The notes under the pieces were generated by a model. The model was not told the origin of the DNA and ran no database searches. It saw only the letters and a program-made list of their open reading frames with translations. Below, one piece after another: positions 15,286 through 22,422 of a stretch of DNA of 22,422 nt (position 1 is its first letter; each line of letters begins with the position of its first letter). A program made the position numbers and the translations under genes. The stretch covers positions 1 to 22,422 of the forward strand of contig JBMZDR010000027.1 of NCBI GenBank assembly GCA_049614485.1. The letters run 5' to 3'. The DNA is from GCA-2733415 sp049614485. GTDB lineage: Bacteria; Bacteroidota; Bacteroidia; Flavobacteriales; Flavobacteriaceae.

Positions 15286-17292
15286 CTAATAAGCTATCAA
15301 GTCCTTTAAAGCATCCTCAAAGCGCTCTTTAGCAAGATATTGTTGCTCTAAAGCAGGTAAAAATGGTATTGGAGTTGCTAAACTTGATACGCGTTTAACA
15401 GGTCCATCTAATACTTCGAAACAGTTTTCCATAATTAAAGCTGATAAATCAGAGCCAAAAGCACCAAACTCATTATCTTCTTGTAAAATGATAGCTTTCC
15501 CCGTTTTTTTAACAGAGTTAAAGATGGCGTCCTCATCTAAAGGAGCTAAAGTTCTTAAGTCAATTAAATCTGCAGAAATGTTAGGATTTTTTTCTAATGT
15601 TTCCAAAGCCCAATGCACACCAGCACCAAATGTAATAATACTAATATCAGTTCCTTCTTTTAAAACACTGGCTTTTCCTAGCGGCAGTGTGTAGTAATCT
15701 GTAGGAACATCTTGATAGATACTTCTGTATAAGGCTTTGTGTTCAAAGAAAATAACAGGGTTAGGATCTTCAATTGATGTGGCTAAAAGTCCTTTAGCAT
15801 CTGCTGGAAATGCTGGATAAACAACTTTTAATCCTGGTACTGTGGTAAACCACGCTTCATTTGTTTGCGAATGAAAAGGGCCTGCTCCAACACCAGCACC
15901 GCATGGCATACGAACTACAACGTCTGCATTTTGCCCCCATCTGTAATGTGATTTCGCCAATAAATTAACAATTGGATTAAACCCTGACGATACAAAATCA
16001 GCAAACTGCATTTCCATTACTGATTTGATACCGTTAACAGACAAACCATAAGCGGCTGAAACTATTGCTGATTCACAAATTGGTGTGTTGCGCACGCGTT
16101 CTTTTCCAAAGGCTTCTACAAACCCATCAGTAATTTTAAAAACGCCTCCATATTCAGCAACATCTTGCCCCATAATAACTAAATCATCATGACGTTCCAT
16201 AGATTGTTTTAATCCTTCAGAAACAGCATCTACCAAACGAATGTTCTTAAACTCTTTATTTTCTTCAATTTGCTTATAATCAAATGGTTTGAACACATCA
16301 TCTAATTCGTTACTTAAACTAACGGCAATAGATTTTTCATCAAAAGCTAATTGTAAATGATTGTTTATTTCATCTTTAAACTCTTCTATTAAAGTGTTGT
16401 TTATTGCTTCATTTAATACGCCTTCAGTTTCAAGAAACGCCTTGAAATTTGATATCGGATCTTTTAGCGCCCAAGCATCCATTAAGTCTTGAGGCACGTA
16501 TTTTGTACCACTAGCTTCTTCATGCCCACGCATCCTAAAAGTTTTAAATTCTAATAGTATTGGTCGTGGATTTTCACGCATATCTGCAACTAATGCTTGT
16601 ACTTTAGTATAAACGTCTAAAATGTTATTTCCATCAATGATATGAGCTTCCATTCCGTAGCCCTTGCCTCTATCTGCTAAATGTTCACAATTAAATTGTT
16701 CACTTACTGGCGTTGATAAACCATAGCCATTGTTTTCAATACAAAACAACACTGGTAAACTCCAAACAGACGCTACATTTAAGGCCTCATGAATATCTCC
16801 TTCACTTGTACCTCCATCTCCAGTAAAAACGGCACAAACTTGTTTATTATTTTTCAATAAATTACCTAAAGCAATTCCATCAGCTAAACCAAATTGTGGT
16901 CCTAAATGCGATATCATCCCAACTATATTAAACTCTTGAGTACCAAAATGAAAACTTCTATCTCTCCCTTTTGTGAAACCGTTTGCTTTACCCTGCCATT
17001 GTGAGAACAAGCGGTGTAAAGGTATTTCTCTAGTAGTAAACACTCCTAAGTTTCTGTGCATAGGCAATATGTACTCTTCGTTTTGTAAAACAGATGTGAC
17101 ACCAACAGATATTGCCTCTTGCCCAATACCGGAAAACCATTTAGATATTTTTCCTTGTCGTAATAATATGAGCATCTTTTCTTCAATCATACGTGGCTTT
17201 AACATAGCCTTGTATAGATTTAACAAGTCAGCATCAGACAGTGCTTTTCTGTCAAATATTATGGGTGTTTTTTCAGTAATTGTAGTGGTCAT
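15286..17292 (-). CDS. Fused alpha/beta E1 of a 2-oxoacid dehydrogenase complex
   Basis: A 668-residue thiamine-diphosphate enzyme, the decarboxylating E1 part of a 2-oxoacid dehydrogenase complex. The alpha-type half (about 25-330) carries GIGQEA, the TPP/Mg motif GDGGTSEGD at 158-166 closing with Asn187-Asn188, and FRMRGHEEAS. The beta-type half (from about 345) begins NIRLVDAVSEGL and contains MGQDVAEYGGVFK, ESAIVSAAYGLS and ILQEDNEFGAFGSD. Most bacteria use two separate chains; the head-to-tail fusion is common in Bacteroidota and is usually annotated as a branched-chain (2-oxoisovalerate) type. No E2 or E3 gene is nearby, so the acyl partner is unknown. It is probably monocistronic, closed by the palindrome at 15232-15267. 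Confidence 0.9.
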   Translation of the reverse strand: MTTTITEKTPIIFDRKALSDADLLNLYKAMLKPRMIEEKMLILLRQGKISKWFSGIGQEAISVGVTSVLQNEEYILPMHRNLGVFTTREIPLHRLFSQWQGKANGFTKGRDRSFHFGTQEFNIVGMISHLGPQFGLADGIALGNLLKNNKQVCAVFTGDGGTSEGDIHEALNVASVWSLPVLFCIENNGYGLSTPVSEQFNCEHLADRGKGYGMEAHIIDGNNILDVYTKVQALVADMRENPRPILLEFKTFRMRGHEEASGTKYVPQDLMDAWALKDPISNFKAFLETEGVLNEAINNTLIEEFKDEINNHLQLAFDEKSIAVSLSNELDDVFKPFDYKQIEENKEFKNIRLVDAVSEGLKQSMERHDDLVIMGQDVAEYGGVFKITDGFVEAFGKERVRNTPICESAIVSAAYGLSVNGIKSVMEMQFADFVSSGFNPIVNLLAKSHYRWGQNADVVVRMPCGAGVGAGPFHSQTNEAWFTTVPGLKVVYPAFPADAKGLLATSIEDPNPVIFFEHKALYRSIYQDVPTDYYTLPLGKASVLKEGTDISIITFGAGVHWALETLEKNPNISADLIDLRTLAPLDEDAIFNSVKKTGKAIILQEDNEFGAFGSDLSALIMENCFEVLDGPVKRVSSLATPIPFLPALEQQYLAKERFEDALKDLIAY

Positions 17293-17311
17293 AGGGTAAC
17301 TATTTATATAT

Positions 17312-17319
17312 CAAATGTG
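17312..17319 (-). promoter_or_regulatory. Weak -7-like box upstream of E1
   Basis: On the minus strand this reads CACATTTG, one mismatch from TAnnTTTG, 19 bases before the E1 start. No convincing -33 element was found. Confidence 0.25.
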
Positions 17320-17415
17320 GTAAATTTATCGCAGTAAGAAAAAATAAATTGATTATTTTTAACATTGTTAATAACTCATTAAGTCAAAAACACTCTTTAA
17401 ACCGTTGTTTTTTCA

Positions 17416-17423
17416 TACTTTTG
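17416..17423 (+). promoter_or_regulatory. -7 box upstream of the oxygenase/SUI1 pair
   Basis: TACTTTTG matches TAnnTTTG and lies 53 bases before the oxygenase ATG, giving a leader of about 45-50 bases. The -33 position has only TTTA. It is divergent from the E1 gene. Confidence 0.45.
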
Positions 17424-17476
17424 ATAGCAAAGTGTTTTACTTAAAAAAAGTTATTAACTATTAGATAATCGAAAAA

Positions 17477-18427
17477 ATGCAAAAAATACCAAGTGTTAAT
17501 CTTGCTGATTTTTTATCAGGAGATGAAAATAGAAAACAGAAATTCATTAATGAAATAGGAAAAGCTTATGAAGAAATTGGCTTTGTTGCTTTAAAAGGTC
17601 ATTTCCTTGATGAGTCTTTAGTTGAAAATTTATACAGTGAGATAAAAAACTTTTTTGATTTACCAATTGAAACTAAACGGTCTTATGAAATTGAAGGTAT
17701 AGGTGGACAACGTGGTTATATTTCTTTTGGTAAAGAATCTGCTAAAGGTAAAAAAGAAGGTGATTTAAAGGAGTTTTGGCATTTTGGACAATATGTTGAG
17801 GATAACCCAACTTTAGAAGCAGAATACCCTGCTAATGTTAGTGTTAATGAACTACCAGAATTTAATGCCGTAGGAAAACAAACCTATAAAATGCTTGAAA
17901 AAACGGGCGTATATGTATTACGCGCTCTAGCATTGTTTTTAGAGTTAGATGAATTTTATTTTGATAATTACATTAAAAACGGAAATAGTATTTTAAGACC
18001 TATTCACTACCCACCTATTACTGAAGAACCTAAAAACGCTGTACGTGCTGCAGCACATGGTGATATCAACTTAATTACCCTCTTAATGGGAGCTCAAGGT
18101 AAAGGCTTACAAGTTCAAAATCATGCTGGTGAATGGATTGATGCCATAGCAGAGCCTGATGAGTTAGTAATTAATGTTGGAGATATGCTTTCTAGACACT
18201 CAAACAACAGATTGAAATCAACAATACACCGTGTTGTAAACCCTCCTAAAGAGTTATGGGGAACATCACGCTATTCTATACCATTCTTTATGCACCCAGT
18301 GAGCGAAATGCCATTAAATTGTTTAGACAATTGTGTAACTGCGGAACACCCAAAAGGTTTTGAAGATATTACAGCAGGTGATTTCTTAACTGAACGTTTA
18401 ATAGAATTAGGTTTGATTAAGAAATAA
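17477..18427 (+). CDS. Isopenicillin-N-synthase-like 2OG-Fe(II) dioxygenase
   Basis: A 316-residue cytoplasmic non-haem iron oxygenase. The N-terminal DIOX_N part contains the typical PSVNLADF start and EEIGFVALKGH. The jelly-roll core has the iron facial triad His194-x-Asp196 (AAHGDINLITLL) and His251 (IHRVV), and the 2-oxoglutarate-binding pair Arg265-x-Ser267 (RYSIPFF). Length fits the family (300-350). Members range from antibiotic and hormone enzymes to uncharacterised bacterial oxygenases, so the substrate cannot be assigned; there is no biosynthetic cluster around it. Five bases separate it from a SUI1/eIF1-like gene, so the two are presumably co-expressed. Confidence 0.88.
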   Translation: MQKIPSVNLADFLSGDENRKQKFINEIGKAYEEIGFVALKGHFLDESLVENLYSEIKNFFDLPIETKRSYEIEGIGGQRGYISFGKESAKGKKEGDLKEFWHFGQYVEDNPTLEAEYPANVSVNELPEFNAVGKQTYKMLEKTGVYVLRALALFLELDEFYFDNYIKNGNSILRPIHYPPITEEPKNAVRAAAHGDINLITLLMGAQGKGLQVQNHAGEWIDAIAEPDELVINVGDMLSRHSNNRLKSTIHRVVNPPKELWGTSRYSIPFFMHPVSEMPLNCLDNCVTAEHPKGFEDITAGDFLTERLIELGLIKK

Positions 18428-18432
18428 TTAGC

Positions 18433-18756
18433 ATGGATTTAAAAGATCAACTTAAAAACTTATTTCCTGAACACCAAGAATCTGAAGCGCCTAAAGAAGT
18501 AGAATCTACTATTTGGTTGCAAGAAGAGCCTTTGCTTTGTAAATATGAAAAACGAAAAGGCAAACCAATTACTATAATTGATGGCTATACTGGTGCGAGT
18601 TCAGACTTTAAGTCACTAGCTAAAGAATTAAAACAAAAACTCAGTGTTGGAGGAAGTTTTAAAGACGACACCATAATCATTCAAGGTGATTATCGTGATA
18701 AAATCATGGAGTTACTTAAAGACAAAGGGTTTAAAGTAAAACGTGTTGGTGGTTAA
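18433..18756 (+). CDS. SUI1/eIF1-like translation factor (YciH type)
   Basis: A 107-residue protein whose last 75 residues fit the SUI1 fold: KRKGKPITIIDGYTG leads into an alpha-beta core with LKQKLSVGGSFKDD, the family's conserved glycine-rich loop, then IIIQGDYRDKIMELL and a final KVKRVGG strand. The first 30 residues are acidic and probably flexible. In bacteria YciH-type proteins bind the small ribosomal subunit and influence initiation fidelity, but their physiological role is poorly defined. It lies five bases after the oxygenase gene and is followed by a hairpin terminator, making a two-gene operon. Confidence 0.9.
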   Translation: MDLKDQLKNLFPEHQESEAPKEVESTIWLQEEPLLCKYEKRKGKPITIIDGYTGASSDFKSLAKELKQKLSVGGSFKDDTIIIQGDYRDKIMELLKDKGFKVKRVGG

Positions 18757-18777
18757 ACACTATTATTAAATTTTATG

Positions 18778-18816
18778 AATAAGGGGTAATATCAAATTAT
18801 GAAATTACCCCTTATT
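18778..18816. terminator. Terminator after the SUI1-like gene
   Basis: A 13-bp perfect stem (AATAAGGGGTAAT with ATTACCCCTTATT) encloses a 13-base loop that can pair three more bases internally. It starts 22 bases after the stop codon. The following T-run is short (TTT), so it may be a modest terminator. Confidence 0.65.
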
Positions 18817-18956
18817 TACACCTAATAAACACTTTATTATCATTATTTAACTGATTTTCATAGCATTTTATAAGTTTGTTATCAACAAATACTATTATTA
18901 TTGAAAAGATATACTTAACTTTATAGGAGCATTATTATAAACCCAAAACTATAATT

Positions 18957-19892
18957 ATGAAACCTAAGCAGCTACATATTACTAATGGTGATTGTACCAC
19001 GCAATTACTTCAAAAGATAAAAATGGATGGTAAAATCATTACATGGAGAGAAATGTTATGCGAAGGTAGAACGACATCTGATATTGGGTCAGAATCATTT
19101 TGGAAATCGAGATTTGATTTTTTTTCTAAAAATTATAGCATTAGCAAAAAACACTTCATTGATTATACTTTAAAAGAATTTAGAAATTTATGTCTGCAAA
19201 AATCACAACAAGAAATTGTCCTGTGGTTTGAACATGATTTATTTTGTCAGATAAATATGATTGCAGTTATATCATGGTTAAAAAAACACAAACCTAAGGC
19301 AACACTTAGTTTAGTTTGTCCGGAAAACAAAAAAAACTCAAATCTATTATTATCAATTAGTGATTTAACACAACAGCAATTAAAAACCGCCTTTAAAAAC
19401 AGAACAGAATTAACTATTGACGATTTAGAATATGCTGATTATATATGGCAATTGTATTGTGCTGATTCACCATTGCAACTACAAACTATAGCTGAACCGT
19501 CTTCAGCAGTGTTTAAGTTTATTCCTGAAGCAATTAAAACGCATTTAAAAAGGTTCCCTACTATTAAAAATGGGTTGAATGATATAGAAAATACAATAAT
19601 CAATACTGCTGCCAATCATGATTTTAAATCAAAAAAAGAGCTTATTAATCACCTTCTAAAAAACCAAGACATTTATGGTTTTGGAGATCTGCAATACGAA
19701 CGTAAAATTGACCGTTTAAAAGGGTTGTTTAAAAGGTTTAAGCCCATTTCTTTAAATGATTTAGGGTATGATGTTTTACAAAATCAACAAAACTATTACC
19801 ACTCTATAAAACGTGACTATTCATATTTAGGAGGTACATTAAAATACAATTACTTATATAATACTATTGATGGGAAATTATTAAAATTATAG
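18957..19892 (+). CDS. DUF1835 domain-containing protein
   Basis: A 311-residue cytoplasmic protein. The N-terminal 120 residues match the DUF1835 pattern: HITNGDCTTQLLQK, then WREMLCEGRTT, and further on VLWFEHDLFCQINMIAVISWL. The middle has YADYIWQLYCADSPLQL. The C-terminal part begins with a helix at FPTIKNGLNDIENTI, recalling the DUF3658-like tail often found with DUF1835. No activity is established for the family. It heads a same-strand run with a nucleoside phosphorylase (27 bases to its ATG) and a binding-protein homologue. The only -7 candidate (TAACTTTA, 18916-18923) has one mismatch. Confidence 0.82.
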   Translation: MKPKQLHITNGDCTTQLLQKIKMDGKIITWREMLCEGRTTSDIGSESFWKSRFDFFSKNYSISKKHFIDYTLKEFRNLCLQKSQQEIVLWFEHDLFCQINMIAVISWLKKHKPKATLSLVCPENKKNSNLLLSISDLTQQQLKTAFKNRTELTIDDLEYADYIWQLYCADSPLQLQTIAEPSSAVFKFIPEAIKTHLKRFPTIKNGLNDIENTIINTAANHDFKSKKELINHLLKNQDIYGFGDLQYERKIDRLKGLFKRFKPISLNDLGYDVLQNQQNYYHSIKRDYSYLGGTLKYNYLYNTIDGKLLKL

Positions 19893-19893
19893 T

Positions 19894-19901
19894 TATTTTT
19901 G
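19894..19901 (+). promoter_or_regulatory. Possible internal -7 box before the nucleoside phosphorylase
   Basis: TATTTTTG matches TAnnTTTG and begins one base after the DUF1835 stop, 18 bases before the ATG at 19920. The nearest TTG upstream (19867-19869) is 24 bases away, longer than usual. The box contains the TTG that could be mistaken for a start codon. Confidence 0.35.
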
Positions 19902-19919
19902 TCTAATACATATTTTTTA

Positions 19920-20789
19920 ATGAAAATTGAATCATCAGAACTAATCATCAATACTGATGGAAGTATTTACCACTTAAACCTACTTCCTGAAGATTTAGCA
20001 TCAACAATTATAACCGTTGGAGACCCTGATAGAGTTGCAAGTGTAACCAAACACTTTGACACTATAGAGCTTACAAAACAAAAACGAGAATTTAAAACCG
20101 TAACCGGTGTCTATAAAGGCAAACGTATTACAGTTATTTCTACAGGTATCGGAACAGATAATATTGATATTGTACTCAATGAATTAGACGCATTGGTAAA
20201 TATTGATTTTAATTCTCGTACAATCAAAAACACACATACATCATTAGATATCATAAGAATAGGAACTTCTGGTACAATACAAAACAATATCCCACTTGAT
20301 TCGTTCTTGATTTCCGAAAAAGCAATTGGTTTTGATAGTTTAATGCACTTTTATAAAAGTGATCATGTTTTAGAGAAAACAATTTCTGATGCTTTTGTGA
20401 AGCAAACTAATTGGGCTTCTGAAAAATCTACTCCATATGTTGTTACTTTTGATGCTACTTTAGGCTCTAAATTTAAGTCTGACAAAATTATATCGGGGTT
20501 TACCGCTACTAATGTTGGGTTTTACGGGCCTCAATCACGTGTATTACGTTTGGATATATCTGATGAATTTTTAAACGAAAAACTAGCTGATTTCTCATTT
20601 GAAGGGAGTTGCATTACAAACTTAGAAATGGAAACTGCAGGAATATACGGAATGGCAAAGTTATTAGGACATAAAGCAGTATCTTTAAACGCTATACTTG
20701 CAAATAGAGCTACTGGTCAATTTTCTGAAAATCCGACAGCTCTTGTTGAGAAGTTAATTACATTCACTTTAGAAAAAATTGTTTCATAA
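19920..20789 (+). CDS. Nucleoside phosphorylase (uridine phosphorylase-like)
   Basis: A 289-residue enzyme of the PNP/UDP family, which splits nucleosides with phosphate into base and ribose-1-phosphate. Visible motifs are the N-terminal phosphate-binding GDPDRVA at 34-40, ISTGIGTDNIDIVLNEL, IRIGTSGTIQ, and the ribose-binding Glu236-Met237-Glu238 in NLEMETAG. Uridine phosphorylases carry a similar EME motif, but the base specificity cannot be read with certainty. I prefer the ATG at 19920 over an in-frame TTG at 19899, because the TTG lies inside a -7 box and the family's N-terminus aligns after the ATG. It is three bases upstream of the next gene, so the two are tightly coupled. Confidence 0.85.
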   Translation: MKIESSELIINTDGSIYHLNLLPEDLASTIITVGDPDRVASVTKHFDTIELTKQKREFKTVTGVYKGKRITVISTGIGTDNIDIVLNELDALVNIDFNSRTIKNTHTSLDIIRIGTSGTIQNNIPLDSFLISEKAIGFDSLMHFYKSDHVLEKTISDAFVKQTNWASEKSTPYVVTFDATLGSKFKSDKIISGFTATNVGFYGPQSRVLRLDISDEFLNEKLADFSFEGSCITNLEMETAGIYGMAKLLGHKAVSLNAILANRATGQFSENPTALVEKLITFTLEKIVS

Positions 20790-20792
20790 GGT

Positions 20793-21647
20793 ATGAAAGA
20801 ACTAAAAATTGGAGGAGTCCCTGAACATTTTAACCTCCCATGGTATCTTACTTTACGTGATAAATCATATCATCAAAATGGCATAAATTTACGTTGGCAT
20901 GATTACTTTGGTGGTACCGGACAAATGTGTAAAGCATTAAGAAATAAAGAAATTGATATGGCGGTTATTCTTACTGAAGGAATAATTCGTGATATTATCA
21001 ATGGTAACGATTGTAAAATTGTACAAATCTATACTCAAACTCCGCTAATATGGGGTATACATGTCGCTAAAAACTCAACTTATAAAACTATTGAAGACCT
21101 AAAAGGGAAAAAAGCCGCAATTAGCCGTTATGGTTCAGGATCACATTTAATGGCCTATGTCAATGCTCAAAAAAATAATTGGGACACTGAAACAGATTTA
21201 GAGTTTGAAGTTATTAAAAATTTAGATGGTGCAGTTTTAGGTTTACCAAATGGTATTGGCGACTATTTTATGTGGGAAAAATTCACAACCAAACCATATG
21301 TTGATGATGGTACTTTTAGAATTTTGGACCACTGCCCCACACCTTGGCCTTGCTTTGTAATTGCTGTAAGAAATGAATTATTAGAAAACGAACCAGACAT
21401 TATAAAATCTGTTTTAGCAACCATTAATGAAACGACAAGTGAATTTAAAGCTATTCCGAGTATTGATACAATGATTTCTAACAGGTATGCTCAAAAACTT
21501 GAAGATGTTCAAGAATGGTTAGATTTAACTGAATGGTCACAAGAGAACATTAGTAAACAAACAATAGATAATATACAAAACAAATTATTGGAATTAGATA
21601 TTATACCGCATAAGGCTGCATATAATGAACTTGTTTTTGAATTATAA
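20793..21647 (+). CDS. Periplasmic-binding-fold (NMT1/SsuA-like) protein without signal peptide
   Basis: A 284-residue type II periplasmic-binding-protein homologue. Family features are the opening LKIGGVPEHFNLPWYLTLRD, the ligand-loop DYFGGTGQMCKALRNKEIDMAVILTEG, and IEDLKGKKAAISRYGSGSHLM leading into domain 2. There is no signal peptide or lipobox at the N-terminus, and no ABC permease or ATPase is nearby, so it is probably cytoplasmic. It lacks the CCCFC iron motif of yeast Thi5 pyrimidine synthase, so that activity is not supported. Three bases separate it from the nucleoside phosphorylase, pointing to a role in nucleoside or small-ring metabolism. Its last six bases overlap the convergent ung gene. 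Confidence 0.8.
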   Translation: MKELKIGGVPEHFNLPWYLTLRDKSYHQNGINLRWHDYFGGTGQMCKALRNKEIDMAVILTEGIIRDIINGNDCKIVQIYTQTPLIWGIHVAKNSTYKTIEDLKGKKAAISRYGSGSHLMAYVNAQKNNWDTETDLEFEVIKNLDGAVLGLPNGIGDYFMWEKFTTKPYVDDGTFRILDHCPTPWPCFVIAVRNELLENEPDIIKSVLATINETTSEFKAIPSIDTMISNRYAQKLEDVQEWLDLTEWSQENISKQTIDNIQNKLLELDIIPHKAAYNELVFEL

Positions 21648-22313
21648 ATTCCAATCTATTTCTGAAATATCTTTTTGTTTTAAAAACATATTCGTTTTTA
21701 AAAAATGTTCATTTCCAAACCACAAACCTCTATTAGCACTCAAAGGTGACGGGTGACCTGATGTTAAAATGCAATGCTTTGAAGAATCAATTAGTGTTGC
21801 TTTTTTCTTTGCAAAACCGCCCCATAATAAAAACACAACATCTTTTTTTTTGTCAGAAATTAACTTAATTACAGCATCCGTAAAAATTTCCCATCCCTTT
21901 TTCTGATGGCTTCCTGCTTTTGACTCTTCTACAGTTAACGTAGCGTTTAATAAAAGTACACCTTGTTTAGCCCAAGCTTCTAAATTACCCGTAGCTGGAT
22001 ATAACGTGCCGTAATTAGCACTTAATTCTTTCAAAATATTTACTAATGACGGAGGATGTTTTACACCATCTTGTACAGAAAAACATAGGCCATTTGCCTG
22101 CCCTCTTCCGTGATATGGATCTTGACCTAATATGACAACCTTAACAGCTTCAAAATCACAATAATTAAATGCCGAAAAAACATCGTTTGCACTTGGGTAA
22201 CATACAGATGTTTTATAGGCCTTACTTACAAATTCTGACATCTGCTTAAAGTACAGCTTTTGAAACTCATCATTCAATCTTGCCTCCCAACTATTAGTAA
22301 TATTTATTTTCAT
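21642..22313 (-). CDS. ung: Uracil-DNA glycosylase
   Basis: A 223-residue family 1 uracil-DNA glycosylase, which removes uracil from DNA at the start of base-excision repair. The catalytic water-activating motif GQDPYHGRGQANGLCFSV starts at residue 63 with Asp65, the uracil-specificity residue is Asn123 (LLNATLTV), and the DNA-intercalation loop is His187-Pro-Ser-Pro-Leu (HPSPLSANRG). Length matches the family (about 220-230). The start is supported by the usual spacing to the first conserved Trp and by a -7 box four bases upstream, which implies a leaderless mRNA. The stop overlaps that of the convergent binding-protein gene by six bases. Confidence 0.95.
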   Translation of the reverse strand: MKINITNSWEARLNDEFQKLYFKQMSEFVSKAYKTSVCYPSANDVFSAFNYCDFEAVKVVILGQDPYHGRGQANGLCFSVQDGVKHPPSLVNILKELSANYGTLYPATGNLEAWAKQGVLLLNATLTVEESKAGSHQKKGWEIFTDAVIKLISDKKKDVVFLLWGGFAKKKATLIDSSKHCILTSGHPSPLSANRGLWFGNEHFLKTNMFLKQKDISEIDWNL

Positions 22314-22317
22314 AGCT

Positions 22318-22325
22318 CAAATATA
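22318..22325 (-). promoter_or_regulatory. -7 box directly before ung
   Basis: Minus-strand TATATTTG is a full TAnnTTTG match ending four bases before the ung ATG. A TTTG lies 17 bases further upstream (22346-22343) as -33 element, inside the stem of the adjoining terminator. Confidence 0.6.
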
Positions 22326-22329
22326 CTAT

Positions 22330-22362
22330 AAAAAAAGCCACTCAAATTGAGTGGCTTTTTTT
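22330..22362. terminator. Hairpin terminator between an incoming minus-strand gene and ung
   Basis: The GCCACTCAA / TTGAGTGGC stem is extended by A/T pairs on both sides to about 16 pairs with a minimal loop, and followed by a T-run on either strand. It lies 18 bases past the stop of the partial minus-strand gene at the window edge, which it probably terminates. Confidence 0.82.
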
Positions 22363-22380
22363 TATTAAAGGTATTAGTTA

Positions 22381-22422
22381 TTATCTTTTAATAGAGAAGT
22401 GTGCTTTAAATTCTTTTTCAGT
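22381..22422 (-). CDS. C-terminal end of a gene running in from the right edge
   Basis: The last 13 codons and the TAA stop of a minus-strand frame are visible, reading TEKEFKAHFSIKR before the stop at 22383-22381. The placement immediately before a terminator hairpin supports a real gene end. Too little is present to name it. Confidence 0.45.
   Translation of the reverse strand, partial: TEKEFKAHFSIKR

Noticed and set aside
16973..17299. Plus-strand frame opposite the start of the E1 gene
   Set aside because: Shadow of conserved E1 alpha sequence; Cys/Pro/Ser-rich composition and no promoter.
19899..19919. TTG start for the nucleoside phosphorylase
   Set aside because: The TTG is part of a -7 box (TATTTTTG) and lies just after the previous stop; ATG at 19920 fits the family.
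21333..21353. Thi5-like cysteine motif in the binding-fold protein
   Set aside because: Only Cys181 and Cys187 are present (HCPTPWPCF); the CCCFC motif of the enzyme is missing.

Overview
The window looks like a chromosomal segment from a marine-type member of the Flavobacteriaceae (Bacteroidota). Base composition is strongly AT-rich. Genes are packed with short AT-rich leaders and no clear Shine-Dalgarno sequences. Bacteroidota-type -7 boxes (TAnnTTTG) precede several genes. The gene families also fit: a HYC_CC_PP protein, an approximately 1240-residue CusA, a CusB-type adaptor with a DUF3347 tail, and a fused alpha/beta 2-oxoacid dehydrogenase E1. The genus cannot be fixed from the sequence alone.

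Layout. Bases 1-730 are almost gene-free; the one coding trace is a short frameshifted mini-gene at about 97-257. Bases 731-8337 form a copper/silver export operon on the plus strand: HYC_CC_PP protein, CusA pump, TolC-like outer-membrane channel, CusB adaptor and an HMA-domain lipoprotein, closed by a hairpin terminator. A minus-strand glutathione-peroxidase-family gene follows. It is divergent from a plus-strand operon of a TetR regulator, a nitroreductase and a YqhD-like alcohol dehydrogenase, which looks like an electrophile/aldehyde detoxification module; the shared intergenic region carries operator-like inverted repeats. A strong bidirectional terminator separates this from a minus-strand YdjM-family membrane protein, which is divergent from a Bcr/CflA drug exporter that abuts an RluA-family pseudouridine synthase.

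Next come a small minus-strand membrane protein and the fused E1 gene, separated by a 36-bp perfect palindrome that acts as terminator. Then, on the plus strand, lie an isopenicillin-N-synthase-like 2OG-Fe(II) oxygenase paired with a SUI1/eIF1-like factor, and a run of DUF1835 protein, nucleoside phosphorylase and a leader-less periplasmic-binding-fold protein. The window ends with uracil-DNA glycosylase (minus strand), a terminator, and the last codons of another minus-strand gene.

Most of the window is ordinary core and accessory flavobacterial content. The observations most worth a second look are the three-stage periplasmic copper relay, the paired operators between the peroxidase and TetR genes, the apparently leaderless promoters of ung and the drug exporter, the oxygenase-SUI1 pair, the cytosolic binding-protein homologue joined to a nucleoside phosphorylase, and the frameshifted mini-gene. 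I found no CRISPR array, insertion sequence, tRNA, rRNA or clearly new system.
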